DNA of 60,440 bases from an uncultured Prevotellaceae bacterium (lineage in GTDB: Bacteria > Bacteroidota > Bacteroidia > Bacteroidales > Bacteroidaceae): the NCBI GenBank assembly GCA_902785695.1, contig CACZZQ010000023.1:1-60440 (forward strand). The letters run 5' to 3'. The position numbers were made by a program, and so were the translations under genes. Numbering within the stretch: the first letter of the stretch is position 1; each line of letters begins with the position of its first letter. The notes beneath the pieces were generated by a model, which had not been told where the DNA came from, did no database searches, and saw only the letters and a program-made list of their open reading frames with translations. Below are positions 44,111 to 52,260 of this stretch, one piece after another.

Positions 44111-44173
44111 AAAAATGGCCATTATTTGATTAAAAATGGCTATTTCTTTTAAAAAAATGGCCATTTTTTGATT
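44111..44173. repeat. Array C: three contiguous 21 bp palindromic units
   Basis: Units begin at 44111, 44132 and 44153, each with the palindromic core AAAATGGCCATTTT or a one- to three-base variant. Units 1 and 3 end in GATT, like the GAT linkers of arrays A and D. Unit 2 is degenerate (GGCTATTTC). Confidence 0.88.
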
Positions 44174-44434
44174 TGATGTATCGTAGATGGCAGAACAATC
44201 CATGTCACAATCGGCCTTATTCTTCGCCTTTTTCTGAATTCGTCGAACTCACATTAAATAGCTTTTCGATAGGTATGTAGAATATTATGAATGGAAAAAC
44301 ACCTATAGTGTTCTTCATACTATTTGCATTCTTTGACCACAGCAGATTTATAATACAATATTTTTTTTAGCACTTGTTGGTTGACTCTGCCCATTTTTTT
44401 TAAAGAAATAAAGTGGTCTTTAGAATATTTTTTG

Positions 44435-44442
44435 TACCTTTG
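44435..44442 (+). promoter_or_regulatory. -7 box TACCTTTG for the second half of the capsule locus
   Basis: TACCTTTG on the plus strand, 22 bases before the ATG at 44465. It lies inside the longer open frame from 44381, which argues against that start. Confidence 0.65.
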
Positions 44443-44464
44443 CAGCCAAATTGCGAAAAAAGGA

Positions 44465-45262
44465 ATGACTAGCGATCTCGTATCAGTCATTATGCCATCT
44501 TATAACTCGGCAAAGCATATTGCAGAAAGTATAGATAGCATATTGAGTCAAACATATAGACATCTGGAACTGCTCATCACTGATGACCATTCAGATGACA
44601 CGGCTACTCTTGACATCCTTCGCTCGTACAGCGAGAAGGATGAAAGGGTCAATGTGCTGTATTTGGACAGCAACCATGGACCAGGCTACGCTCGCAACAA
44701 ATCCATAGAGCGTGCCAAAGGCCGATACATCGCCTTCTGCGACAGCGATGACAGATGGTTCCCCGAAAAGTTGGAACGACAGATTGCATTTATGGAGCAG
44801 AAGAAATGTGCACTCTGCTATGCATCCTACATTATTTGCGATGACATGAATACAGAGCAAGGAATAGGCATCGCACCATCAAGTATCACTTTCGGACAAT
44901 TGAAGCGAGACAACAAAATAGGATGCCTTACTGCTGTCTATGACACGCAAATGCTGGGCAAGAAATACTATATGCCTGCTATCCGCAAGCGTCAAGACTG
45001 GGGGCTGTTTCTCTCCATCCTACGCGACTGCAAAAAAGCATACGCCATTCAGGAGCCTTTAGCTTTCTACAGAAACAGGCAGAACTCTGTATCCAGCAAC
45101 AAACTTGGACTCATCAAGTACAACATCCTGATTTACCAGAAAGTACTTGGTTTCTCAAGACTAAAATCGAACCTTTATTTCTTTTGTCTTTTCATCCCTA
45201 CCCATTTTAAGAAACTATTGAAAAGACGCATAGACAGCTTTTTCTATAAAAAAAGGAAATAA
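44465..45262 (+). CDS. Glycosyltransferase family 2
   Basis: A 265-residue GT-A enzyme from the start at 44465 (MTSDLVSVIMPSYNSAKHIA), preceded by an AAAAGGA ribosome-binding site. It carries SILSQTYRHLELLITDDHSDDT, YIAFCDSDDRWFPEKLERQ and a KRQDWGLFLSILR acid motif. The upstream frame to 44381 would read through the promoter and is rejected. It starts the second plus-strand transcript of the locus. Confidence 0.88.
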   Translation: MTSDLVSVIMPSYNSAKHIAESIDSILSQTYRHLELLITDDHSDDTATLDILRSYSEKDERVNVLYLDSNHGPGYARNKSIERAKGRYIAFCDSDDRWFPEKLERQIAFMEQKKCALCYASYIICDDMNTEQGIGIAPSSITFGQLKRDNKIGCLTAVYDTQMLGKKYYMPAIRKRQDWGLFLSILRDCKKAYAIQEPLAFYRNRQNSVSSNKLGLIKYNILIYQKVLGFSRLKSNLYFFCLFIPTHFKKLLKRRIDSFFYKKRK

Positions 45263-45337
45263 TTCTTTCTCTTATATAATATTAGGTGTTTATTCACGTT
45301 ATTATGGTATAGAAAACGCAGAATATACCCTATAGAT

Positions 45338-45967
45338 ATGACTGTACTGGAAAACGGCTATGTACTTGACGGCATGAACGAGTTTGAACGCAACACTAAG
45401 CGATTGCTCGACTTATTTGTTGCAATGATTTGTATCATCGTCTTTTCCCCATTATTTCTCATCTGCTACATTCTGGTAAAGCGTGAGGACGGCGGGCCTG
45501 CCATTTTCCGTCAGGAGCGTATAGGCCGTTTCGGTCGTCCGTTCAACATCTATAAGTTTCGCAGTATGCGTGTAGATGCAGAAAAGAACGGACCGGCACT
45601 CTTCCAGCATGGAAAAGAGACGCGATTGACAAAGATCGGTAAATTTCTGCGTGACCATCATTTGGACGAATTGCCACAATTATGGAATGTGGTGAAAGGC
45701 GACATGGCTTTTATTGGCCCCCGTCCGGAGCGAGAGTTTTACATTAAACAGATTATGGAGCGCGACCCACGCTATGTTTACCTCTATCAGATACGGCCAG
45801 GCGTCACTTCTTATGCCACACTCTACAACGGATATACAGACACCCTGGAAAAAATGTTGCGCCGCTTAGAACTGGACCTATACTACTTGGAGCACCGCTC
45901 ATGGTGGTTTGATTTTAAGATCCTTCTTAAGACTTTCATCAATATCGTGTTTGGCAAGAAATTCTAA
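45338..45967 (+). CDS. Undecaprenyl-phosphate sugar phosphotransferase (initiating)
   Basis: A 209-residue monotopic phosphoglycosyl transferase of the WcaJ-C/PglC kind. An N-terminal re-entrant helix (LLDLFVAMICIIVFSPLFLICYIL) precedes the catalytic core: PAIFRQERIGRFGRPFNIYKFRSM, the catalytic Asp-Glu in HHLDELPQLWNVVKGDM and IGPRPERE. It moves a sugar-1-phosphate to undecaprenyl phosphate, the first committed step for the repeat unit. It lacks the long N-terminal membrane domain of WcaJ. Confidence 0.93.
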   Translation: MTVLENGYVLDGMNEFERNTKRLLDLFVAMICIIVFSPLFLICYILVKREDGGPAIFRQERIGRFGRPFNIYKFRSMRVDAEKNGPALFQHGKETRLTKIGKFLRDHHLDELPQLWNVVKGDMAFIGPRPEREFYIKQIMERDPRYVYLYQIRPGVTSYATLYNGYTDTLEKMLRRLELDLYYLEHRSWWFDFKILLKTFINIVFGKKF

Positions 45968-45979
45968 TACCTTATCAAT

Positions 45980-47500
45980 ATGTCATACAGGCACGTCCTC
46001 ATAGTTGGCTTGTGTCTCTGCTATTCTTACATATCAAAGGCACTAAAGCCTCCAACCACGCAAATTTCTTACGACCTCACGGCAGAAACGGCAGTCGGCA
46101 CTGGCGACTATACGGCCTATCAATTAGTCTCCAACCGTCACCATGTGCTTGGCACACATTCTAACACAGCCTATATGCGTGGGGCTGTCAACGTAGAGCA
46201 TTCATTAGGAAAAAAGTGGACCTTATCGGGTACCGTTGATGCCATTGCATCAGTACATGCCGACCATAGGGCATACCTACAGCAGTGCTTTGCTAACCTG
46301 TCATATCAAAATTTCTATATTGAAGCAGGCACACGTGAGGATAAACAGGTGATTCGTAATAACCTACTATCCTGTGGCTCGTTTGTAAAAGGCACAAATG
46401 CGAAACCGTTTGCCCAACTTCGTATAGGCACCAAAGATTTCTGGGACGTTCCCTATACACAAGGTTGGATTCAGATACACTTCGATGGCGGCTACGGTCG
46501 GTTCCTCGACGGCAACTATCGAGAAGATGCTTTTTATCAGGGTGCCTCGCCCAACGGAAAGAATGTGAATGGCAGATATGCCACAGGCATCTTGATGCAC
46601 CAAAAGCACCTGTATATCCGTACAAATCCTACAAAGCGGTTCTTTGCAATGGCTGGTATGGAACACATGGTACAATTTGGAGGATCTGCTTACAAATACA
46701 ACAAAGAAGGCGTACTGGTAAACAAGAAGAAGCCTACTGACCTGAAGGCTTGCTTCGATGTCTTTCTACCGTTTGGGGATAGCAACTATGCAGAGCACGA
46801 TGCTATGGAGGACTGGATATTCGGCAACCACGTGGGTATGATGACCATACAATTCGGATGGAACATTAATAAGGACCATCTACTACAGGCGTACCTTGAC
46901 AATCCCTTTGAAGACGGCTCAGGTATACGCAAAGGAAATGGTTGGGACGGACTCTGGGGTATCGAATTTACAAACAAAACGCCAGGCATACAATATGTAA
47001 GAGGAGCAGTGATAGAATACTTCCAAACGACCAACCAATCGGGCCCTCTTCACTGGGATCGTAGAGATTATCCCGAACCCGTAAGTAGCCAAATTACAGA
47101 CTATGTGACTGGCAAAGATGAATACTACAATCATTCATGTTATGATAGTTATACCCACTTCGGTATGACACCTGGCAATCCATTAATCGCATCACCAATA
47201 TATAATAAGGATGGCTTCACGGCCTATCGTGACAACCGCATCAAGGCATGGCATCTGGGATTTAATGGAGAACTGAATGAGCATCTTAGCTACCTTGTCA
47301 AAGGTTCCTATCGTGAGGGATGGGGTACTTATGATATATTTTTACCTAACAAGCATCACTCATTTGATGCGATGGTACAAAGTTCTTATGGTATCGGTCC
47401 ATGGAAATTCAGTGCTTCCTATGCTTTCGACAAGGGGAACATCTACGGTGACAACTCTACATTCGACATCAAAATAGGATATCATGGCAAGATTCTGTAA
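45980..47500 (+). CDS. Capsule assembly Wzi-type outer-membrane barrel
   Basis: A 506-residue protein with a signal peptide (MSYRHVLIVGLCLCYSYISKA) and long runs of alternating beta strands. It shares the Wzi-like central block DYVTGKDEYYNHSCYDSYTHFGMTPGNPLI and the terminal strand FDIKIGYHGKIL. Wzi proteins are 18-strand barrels that help hold capsule at the outer surface. It overlaps the next gene by 17 bases, and the overlap leads straight into a 7 bp repeat. Confidence 0.85.
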   Translation: MSYRHVLIVGLCLCYSYISKALKPPTTQISYDLTAETAVGTGDYTAYQLVSNRHHVLGTHSNTAYMRGAVNVEHSLGKKWTLSGTVDAIASVHADHRAYLQQCFANLSYQNFYIEAGTREDKQVIRNNLLSCGSFVKGTNAKPFAQLRIGTKDFWDVPYTQGWIQIHFDGGYGRFLDGNYREDAFYQGASPNGKNVNGRYATGILMHQKHLYIRTNPTKRFFAMAGMEHMVQFGGSAYKYNKEGVLVNKKKPTDLKACFDVFLPFGDSNYAEHDAMEDWIFGNHVGMMTIQFGWNINKDHLLQAYLDNPFEDGSGIRKGNGWDGLWGIEFTNKTPGIQYVRGAVIEYFQTTNQSGPLHWDRRDYPEPVSSQITDYVTGKDEYYNHSCYDSYTHFGMTPGNPLIASPIYNKDGFTAYRDNRIKAWHLGFNGELNEHLSYLVKGSYREGWGTYDIFLPNKHHSFDAMVQSSYGIGPWKFSASYAFDKGNIYGDNSTFDIKIGYHGKIL

Positions 47501-47864
47501 ATACATCATCCTTACATCTTACATCTTCCTTCTATCTTCCTGCCAGGAGGGAGGCGAGGCTGGTGACCTGTTTGGCATGTGGCGCTTGGAAGGCTCTGAT
47601 TCAAAAAGCGTGAGTTTCTCTGGCTCAGTAACACTGTTCCGCGATGCAGATGGAAGTCAGGTATTCGGGAAATTCAATCATAACGGCGACAGTCTGTTTA
47701 TTGAATGTGTTTCCATCGAAGGTATGCCATCCGACACAACTTTCATAGAAGAAAGCTTCGGTTTTAAGCCCTTCACCAACATACGCATGAAGATTGAACG
47801 ACTTGACTCTGATGACCTGGTACTCAGTAAAGATGGGCGTATATGGAGTTTCTATAAGTACTAA
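47484..47864 (+). CDS. Small lipocalin-like lipoprotein
   Basis: A 126-residue lipoprotein with signal MARFCKYIILTSYIFLLSSC (Cys20). The short beta-rich domain starts DLFGMWRLEG, like the LxGxW start of lipocalin-like Bacteroidales proteins. It is translationally coupled to the Wzi-like gene. The signal peptide is partly encoded by a 7 bp periodic repeat (47512-47539). Role unknown; perhaps a capsule-surface accessory. Confidence 0.7.
   Translation: MARFCKYIILTSYIFLLSSCQEGGEAGDLFGMWRLEGSDSKSVSFSGSVTLFRDADGSQVFGKFNHNGDSLFIECVSIEGMPSDTTFIEESFGFKPFTNIRMKIERLDSDDLVLSKDGRIWSFYKY
47512..47539 (+). repeat. 7 bp repeat at the Wzi/lipocalin junction
   Basis: TTACATC, TTACATC, TTCCTTC and TATCTTC follow each other without gaps and encode part of the signal peptide of the second gene. 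Confidence 0.6.
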
Positions 47865-47964
47865 TGTTCAAGGAGTTCAGACAACAGACACACCCATTTT
47901 ATTGAAATTCTTTTTATTTAGGCGAATATCTCAGGAAAAGTTTGGCCATTTGAGGAAAAAAAAT

Positions 47965-47972
47965 TAACTTTG
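47965..47972 (+). promoter_or_regulatory. -7 box TAACTTTG for the pentose run
   Basis: TAACTTTG 28 bases before the ATG at 48000; likely promoter for the FGGY kinase and transketolase genes. Confidence 0.65.
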
Positions 47973-47999
47973 CAGTCAGAACCCTAAACAAGAACAACA

Positions 48000-49589
48000 A
48001 TGACCGCAAAACAAACAATCGAGGCTGGTAAAGCCATTCTGGGAATCGAATTCGGTTCCACACGTATTAAGGCCGTACTTATCGACCAGGAGAACAAACC
48101 CATCGCACAAGGCTCACACGAGTGGGAGAACCAGCTCGTTGACGGATTGTGGACATATTCAATAGAAGCCATTTGGTATGGTCTGCAGGACTGCTACGCT
48201 GAATTGCGCAAGGACGTGATGAAGCAGTACGACTGCGAGATTGAGAGTCTGGCTGCTATTGGTTTCTCTGCCATGATGCACGGCTACATGGCTTTCAACG
48301 AGAAGCAGGAGATTCTGGTGCCTTTCCGCACATGGCGTAATACCAATACTGGCGAGGCCGCTGCCAAACTGAGCGAACTGTTCAACTATAACATTCCCCT
48401 GCGCTGGAGCATCAGCCACCTGTATCAGTGCATCATCGATAACAACGAGCACGTCAGCGACATCAAATATCTGACCACGCTGGCTGGTTATGTACACTGG
48501 CAGGTAACGGGTCAGTTCGTTTTGGGTGTAGGTGATGCGTCTGGTATGATTCCCGTTGACCCCGCCACAAAGACCTATGATGCTGAGATGGTGAAGAAGT
48601 TCGACGAGCTGGTAGCTCCGAAGGGCTATTCTTGGAAGTTACTCGACATCCTGCCAAAGAGTCTGAATGCTGGTGAGCAGGCTGGTTTCCTGACTCCAGA
48701 GGGTGCAAAGAAACTCGATGTCAGCGGTCACCTGAAGGCTGGCATCCCCGTTTGTCCTCCAGAGGGCGACGCAGGCACAGGCATGGTGGCAACCAATGCT
48801 GTAAAGCAGCGCACTGGTAACGTCTCTGCCGGTACTTCTTCATTCTCAATGATTGTACTTGAGAAGCCCCTTTCAAAGCCTTACGAGATGATTGACATGG
48901 TGACCACACCTGATGGTTCTCTGGTTGCTATGGTACACTGTAACAACTGTACATCAGATATCAACGCTTGGGTAGGTCTGTTCAAGGAATATCAGCAGTT
49001 GCTGGGTGTTCCCGTGGATATGAACGAGCTCTACGGCAAACTGTTTAACAAAGCCCTTGAGGGTGAAGCTGACTGCGGTGGCCTGATGGCTTACAACTAT
49101 GTGTCTGGTGAGCCTGTGACGGGTCTGGCTGATGGTCGTCCCCTCTTCGTTCGTTCTGCCAACGATAAGTTCAACCTTGCCAACTTCATGCGTGCCAACC
49201 TCTATGGTGCCATCGGTGTGCTGAAGATTGGTAACGACATCCTGTTCAAGGACGAGAAGATTCGCGTAGACCGTATTACAGGTCACGGTGGGTACTTCAA
49301 GACTGCTGGCGTTGGTCAGCGTATGTTGGCAGCTGCTCTGAACTCTCCTATCTCTGTGATGGAAACTGCAGGTGAAGGCGGTGCTTGGGGTATCGCCCTG
49401 TTGGCTGGCTACCTAATCAATAAGAATGGTAAGAATCTGGCTGACTACTTGGAAGATGTCGTCTTCGCTGGCAACACTGGTGTTAGCATCGCTCCTACAG
49501 CCGAGGATGTGGCTGGTTTCGAGAAGTACATTGAGAACTACAAGAAGTGTCTGCCTATTGAACAGGCTGCCGTAGACGCAAAGAAATAA
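48000..49589 (+). CDS. FGGY-family carbohydrate kinase (xylulokinase-like)
   Basis: A 529-residue sugar kinase. The N-terminal ATPase motif is AILGIEFGSTRIKAVLID, the substrate-side motif is AIGFSAMMHGYMAF, and the C-terminal part has GNVSAGTSSFSMIV and ITGHGGYFKTAGVGQRMLAAAL. Transketolase follows, so D-xylulose is the likely substrate, but the enzyme is diverged from classical XylB and another pentulose is possible. Codon use is GC-richer and more biased than in the capsule genes, as expected for a well-expressed gene. Confidence 0.88.
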   Translation: MTAKQTIEAGKAILGIEFGSTRIKAVLIDQENKPIAQGSHEWENQLVDGLWTYSIEAIWYGLQDCYAELRKDVMKQYDCEIESLAAIGFSAMMHGYMAFNEKQEILVPFRTWRNTNTGEAAAKLSELFNYNIPLRWSISHLYQCIIDNNEHVSDIKYLTTLAGYVHWQVTGQFVLGVGDASGMIPVDPATKTYDAEMVKKFDELVAPKGYSWKLLDILPKSLNAGEQAGFLTPEGAKKLDVSGHLKAGIPVCPPEGDAGTGMVATNAVKQRTGNVSAGTSSFSMIVLEKPLSKPYEMIDMVTTPDGSLVAMVHCNNCTSDINAWVGLFKEYQQLLGVPVDMNELYGKLFNKALEGEADCGGLMAYNYVSGEPVTGLADGRPLFVRSANDKFNLANFMRANLYGAIGVLKIGNDILFKDEKIRVDRITGHGGYFKTAGVGQRMLAAALNSPISVMETAGEGGAWGIALLAGYLINKNGKNLADYLEDVVFAGNTGVSIAPTAEDVAGFEKYIENYKKCLPIEQAAVDAKK

Positions 49590-49620
49590 AGAAACAAATA
49601 TATAGTTAGTAGTTAAAATT

Positions 49621-51573
49621 ATGAACGACAACAAAGTTATGAACATGGCAGCGGATAATATCCGTATCCTTGCTGCTTCGATGGTTGAAAAGGCAAAGTC
49701 GGGTCACCCCGGCGGTGAGAATCCCGCATGGGAAGGTCGCGACCGTTTCTTCCTGGATCCTGGTCACATGGCCCCAATGCTCTATAGCCAGCTGGCTCTT
49801 ATCGGCAAGTACACTCTTGAGGATCTGAAGAACCTGCGTCAGTGGGGTTCAGTAACTCCTGGTCACCCCGAGCGCGAGATTGAGCGCGGCATTGAGAACA
49901 CATCCGGTCCTCTTGGTCAGGGTCACTGTTTCGCTGTAGGTGCTGCTATCGCCGCCAAGTTCCTAAAGGCTCGTCTGGGCAACGTGATGAACCAGACTAT
50001 CTACGCATACATCTCTGATGGTGGTGTGCAGGAAGAGATTTCACAGGGTGCAGGCCGTATCGCCGGTAACCTTGGTCTCGACAACCTGATTATGTTCTAC
50101 GACGCTAACGACATCCAGCTCTCTACCAAGACTGAGGTTGTGACCTGCGAGGATACAGCTAAGAAGTACGAGGCTTGGGGCTGGTACGTACAGAAGATTG
50201 ACGGAAACAATGTCGACGAAATCCGCAAGGCAATTAAAAATGCTCAGGCAGAGACTGCCCGTCCTTCACTCATCATCGGTCATTGCGTCATGGGTAAGGG
50301 TGCACGTAAGGCAGACAACAGCTCTTATGAGAGCAACTGCGCTACTCACGGTGCTCCTCTCGGTGGCGATGCTTACATCAACACCATGAAGAACCTGGGT
50401 GCTGATCCTGAGAATCCATTCCAGATCTTCCCCGAGGTGAAGGAGATGTACGCTAAACGTGCTGAGGAACTGAAGAAGATTGTGGCTGAGCGCTATGCAG
50501 AGAAGGCTGAGTGGGCCAAGGGTCATCCCGAGCAGGCTAAGCAGCTCGAGGAGTGGTTCAGCGGCAAGGCTCCAAAGATTGACTGGAGCAAGGTAGAGCA
50601 GAAGCCCGGTTGCGCTACACGTAACGCATCGGCTACCGTTCTCGGTCAGCTCGCTGAGCAGGTGCCCAACATGATTTGTGCATCAGCCGACCTCTCTAAC
50701 TCTGACAATACCAACGGCTTCCTGAAGAAGACTCACGACATCGTTCGTGGTGACTTCTCTGGTGCTTTCTTCGAGGCTGGTGTAGCCGAGCTCACCATGG
50801 CTTGCTGCTGTATCGGTATGGCTCTGCATGGTGGTGTCATCCCTGCTTGCGGTACCTTCTTCGTATTCTCTGACTACATGAAACCTGCCGTACGTATGGC
50901 TGCTCTGATGGAGCTGCCAGTGAAGTTCATCTGGACCCACGATGCATTCCGCGTTGGTGAGGATGGACCTACCCACGAGCCTGTTGAGCAGGAGGCACAG
51001 ATCCGTCTGATGGAGAAGTTGAAGAACCACCACGGTAAGAACTCTGTATTGGTAGTTCGTCCTGCCGATGCTGAGGAGACCACCGTTTGCTGGCGCATGG
51101 CTATGGAGAATATCGATACGCCTACCGCACTTATCTTCTCTCGTCAGAACATCGAGATGCTGCCCGAGGGCAACGACTACAACCAGGCTACCAAGGGTGC
51201 TTACGTGGTTGCCGGATCAGACGAGGACTATGATGTCATCCTTCTGGCTTCAGGTTCTGAGGTTAGCACACTGGAAGCAGGTGCAAAACTGCTCCGCGAG
51301 GATGGTGTGAAGGTTCGCATCGTCAGCGTTCCTTCTGAGGGTCTGTTCCGCAGCCAGTCTAAGGAGTATCAGCAGAGCATCCTGCCTGCAGGCGTGAAGA
51401 AGTTCGGTCTGACAGCAGGTCTGCCCGTCAACCTTGAAGGACTGGTAGGTGCCGACGGTACCGTATGGGGTCTGGAGAGCTTCGGTTTCTCCGCTCCTTA
51501 CAAGGTGCTCGACGAGAAACTCGGCTTCACTGGCGAGAATGTCTACGAGCAGGTAAAGAAACTGTTGGCATAA
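49621..51573 (+). CDS. tkt: Transketolase with a short internal deletion
   Basis: A 650-residue thiamine-diphosphate enzyme of the non-oxidative pentose phosphate pathway. Motifs include KAKSGHPGG at 24-32, DPGHMAPMLYSQL, GPLGQGHCFAVGAA, the cofactor block YISDGGVQEE, and THDAFRVGEDGPTHEPVEQ. In transketolases about 22 residues (A/G-x-MG-x-AD...) normally separate GHPG from NPxWxxRDRF. Here only Gly-Glu lies between, a gap of about 20 residues at 49714-49719 with the frame intact. The missing helix lies close to the cofactor in known structures, so activity may be affected. Confidence 0.93.
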   Translation: MNDNKVMNMAADNIRILAASMVEKAKSGHPGGENPAWEGRDRFFLDPGHMAPMLYSQLALIGKYTLEDLKNLRQWGSVTPGHPEREIERGIENTSGPLGQGHCFAVGAAIAAKFLKARLGNVMNQTIYAYISDGGVQEEISQGAGRIAGNLGLDNLIMFYDANDIQLSTKTEVVTCEDTAKKYEAWGWYVQKIDGNNVDEIRKAIKNAQAETARPSLIIGHCVMGKGARKADNSSYESNCATHGAPLGGDAYINTMKNLGADPENPFQIFPEVKEMYAKRAEELKKIVAERYAEKAEWAKGHPEQAKQLEEWFSGKAPKIDWSKVEQKPGCATRNASATVLGQLAEQVPNMICASADLSNSDNTNGFLKKTHDIVRGDFSGAFFEAGVAELTMACCCIGMALHGGVIPACGTFFVFSDYMKPAVRMAALMELPVKFIWTHDAFRVGEDGPTHEPVEQEAQIRLMEKLKNHHGKNSVLVVRPADAEETTVCWRMAMENIDTPTALIFSRQNIEMLPEGNDYNQATKGAYVVAGSDEDYDVILLASGSEVSTLEAGAKLLREDGVKVRIVSVPSEGLFRSQSKEYQQSILPAGVKKFGLTAGLPVNLEGLVGADGTVWGLESFGFSAPYKVLDEKLGFTGENVYEQVKKLLA

Positions 51574-51575
51574 AG

Positions 51576-51609
51576 CCCACCCCCCAAGCCCCCTCCCCAA
51601 GGGAGGGGG
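51576..51609. repeat. GC-rich dispersed repeat, copy 1 (also the tkt terminator)
   Basis: A C-rich stretch running to CCCCCTCCC, then CAA, then GGGAGGGGG. Its reverse complement matches 51729-51766 closely, so the two are an inverted pair about 120 bases apart. Confidence 0.8.
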
Positions 51610-51614
51610 TGTTT
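51589..51614 (+). terminator. Terminator after tkt
   Basis: CCCCCTCCC and GGGAGGGGG form a 9 bp GC stem with a 3-base loop, followed by TGTTTTA. It is part of the GC-rich repeat. Confidence 0.7.
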
Positions 51615-51700
51615 TATTAGTAAACACCTTTAATTTGGTATAACAGAAGTGTTGTGTAATATAGATTCTGTTATAGAACATATTTCAAAAATAATAGGAA

Positions 51701-52189
51701 ATGAATAATACAGATAACAAGTCTAACCAAGCTCCCCGCCCTTGGGGAGGGGTTGGGGGTAGGCCCATTGGCATAGCCAGCGACCACGCTGGCTATGCTC
51801 TTAAGCAGTTCGTCAAGAAGTATCTCAAGGAGAAGGGATACGAGTACAAGGACTACGGCACATACACCGAGGACTCTTGCGACTATTCCGACTTTGGTCA
51901 CGCACTGGCCAAGGGTATTGAGGCAGGCGAGGTATTCCCTGGTATCGCAATCTGTGGTTCTGGTGAGGGTATCAACATGACGCTCAACAAGCACCAGAGC
52001 ATCCGTGCTGGACTGTGCTGGATTCCTGAGATTGCCCATCTGATTCGTCAGCACAACAATGCCAACGTGCTGGTGATGCCTGGTCGCTTCATCGACGAGG
52101 AGATGGCTCGCAAGATTATGGACGAGTACTTTACTACCGAGTTCGAAGGTGGACGCCACCAGAAGCGTATTGATAAAATACCCGTATAA
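51701..52189 (+). CDS. rpiB: Ribose-5-phosphate isomerase B with repeat-derived N-terminus
   Basis: A 162-residue RpiB that interconverts ribose- and ribulose-5-phosphate. The core starts IGIASDHAGYALKQFV at residue 23, with the catalytic cysteine in AICGSGEGINM and the basic GLCWIPE/HNNANVLVMPGR segments. Family members are about 143-150 residues and begin at that IASDHAG motif. Here 22 extra residues (rich in P, G, R) precede it, most of them encoded by the GC-rich repeat at 51729-51766. The ATG at 51701 has an ATAGGA ribosome site; no other ATG lies before the core. Confidence 0.9.
   Translation: MNNTDNKSNQAPRPWGGVGGRPIGIASDHAGYALKQFVKKYLKEKGYEYKDYGTYTEDSCDYSDFGHALAKGIEAGEVFPGIAICGSGEGINMTLNKHQSIRAGLCWIPEIAHLIRQHNNANVLVMPGRFIDEEMARKIMDEYFTTEFEGGRHQKRIDKIPV
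51729..51766 (+). repeat. GC-rich dispersed repeat, copy 2, inside rpiB
   Basis: Contains CCCTTGGGGAGGGGTTGGGG and matches the reverse complement of 51576-51609. The frame stays open through it and it encodes APRPWGGVGGRP. Confidence 0.8.
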
Positions 52190-52206
52190 TATATAAGGTA
52201 TATAAT

Positions 52207-52248
52207 GAAGAAGAGGTCGCTTCCTGTATGAAACGACCTCTTCTTTTT
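52207..52248. terminator. Bidirectional terminator between rpiB and the YpfJ-like gene
   Basis: The 12 bp perfect stem AAGAAGAGGTCG / CGACCTCTTCTT has A and T runs outside; it serves both convergent genes. Confidence 0.88.
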
Positions 52249-52260
52249 ATGTTAAAGAGT

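Larger units (their letters stand above)
43864..44464. other. AT-rich intergenic region inside the capsule locus
   Basis: About 600 bases between two divergent glycosyltransferase genes. It holds array C (44111-44173) and, at the right end, a -7 box. The rest shows no gene, RNA fold or clear gene remnant by eye. It could be a recombination joint where one capsule module meets another. Confidence 0.6.

Noticed and set aside
44381-44464. Upstream start of the glycosyltransferase at 44465
   Set aside because: The extension contains the -7 box, so it would not be in the mRNA; the ATG at 44465 has a good ribosome site and begins the GT-A fold.
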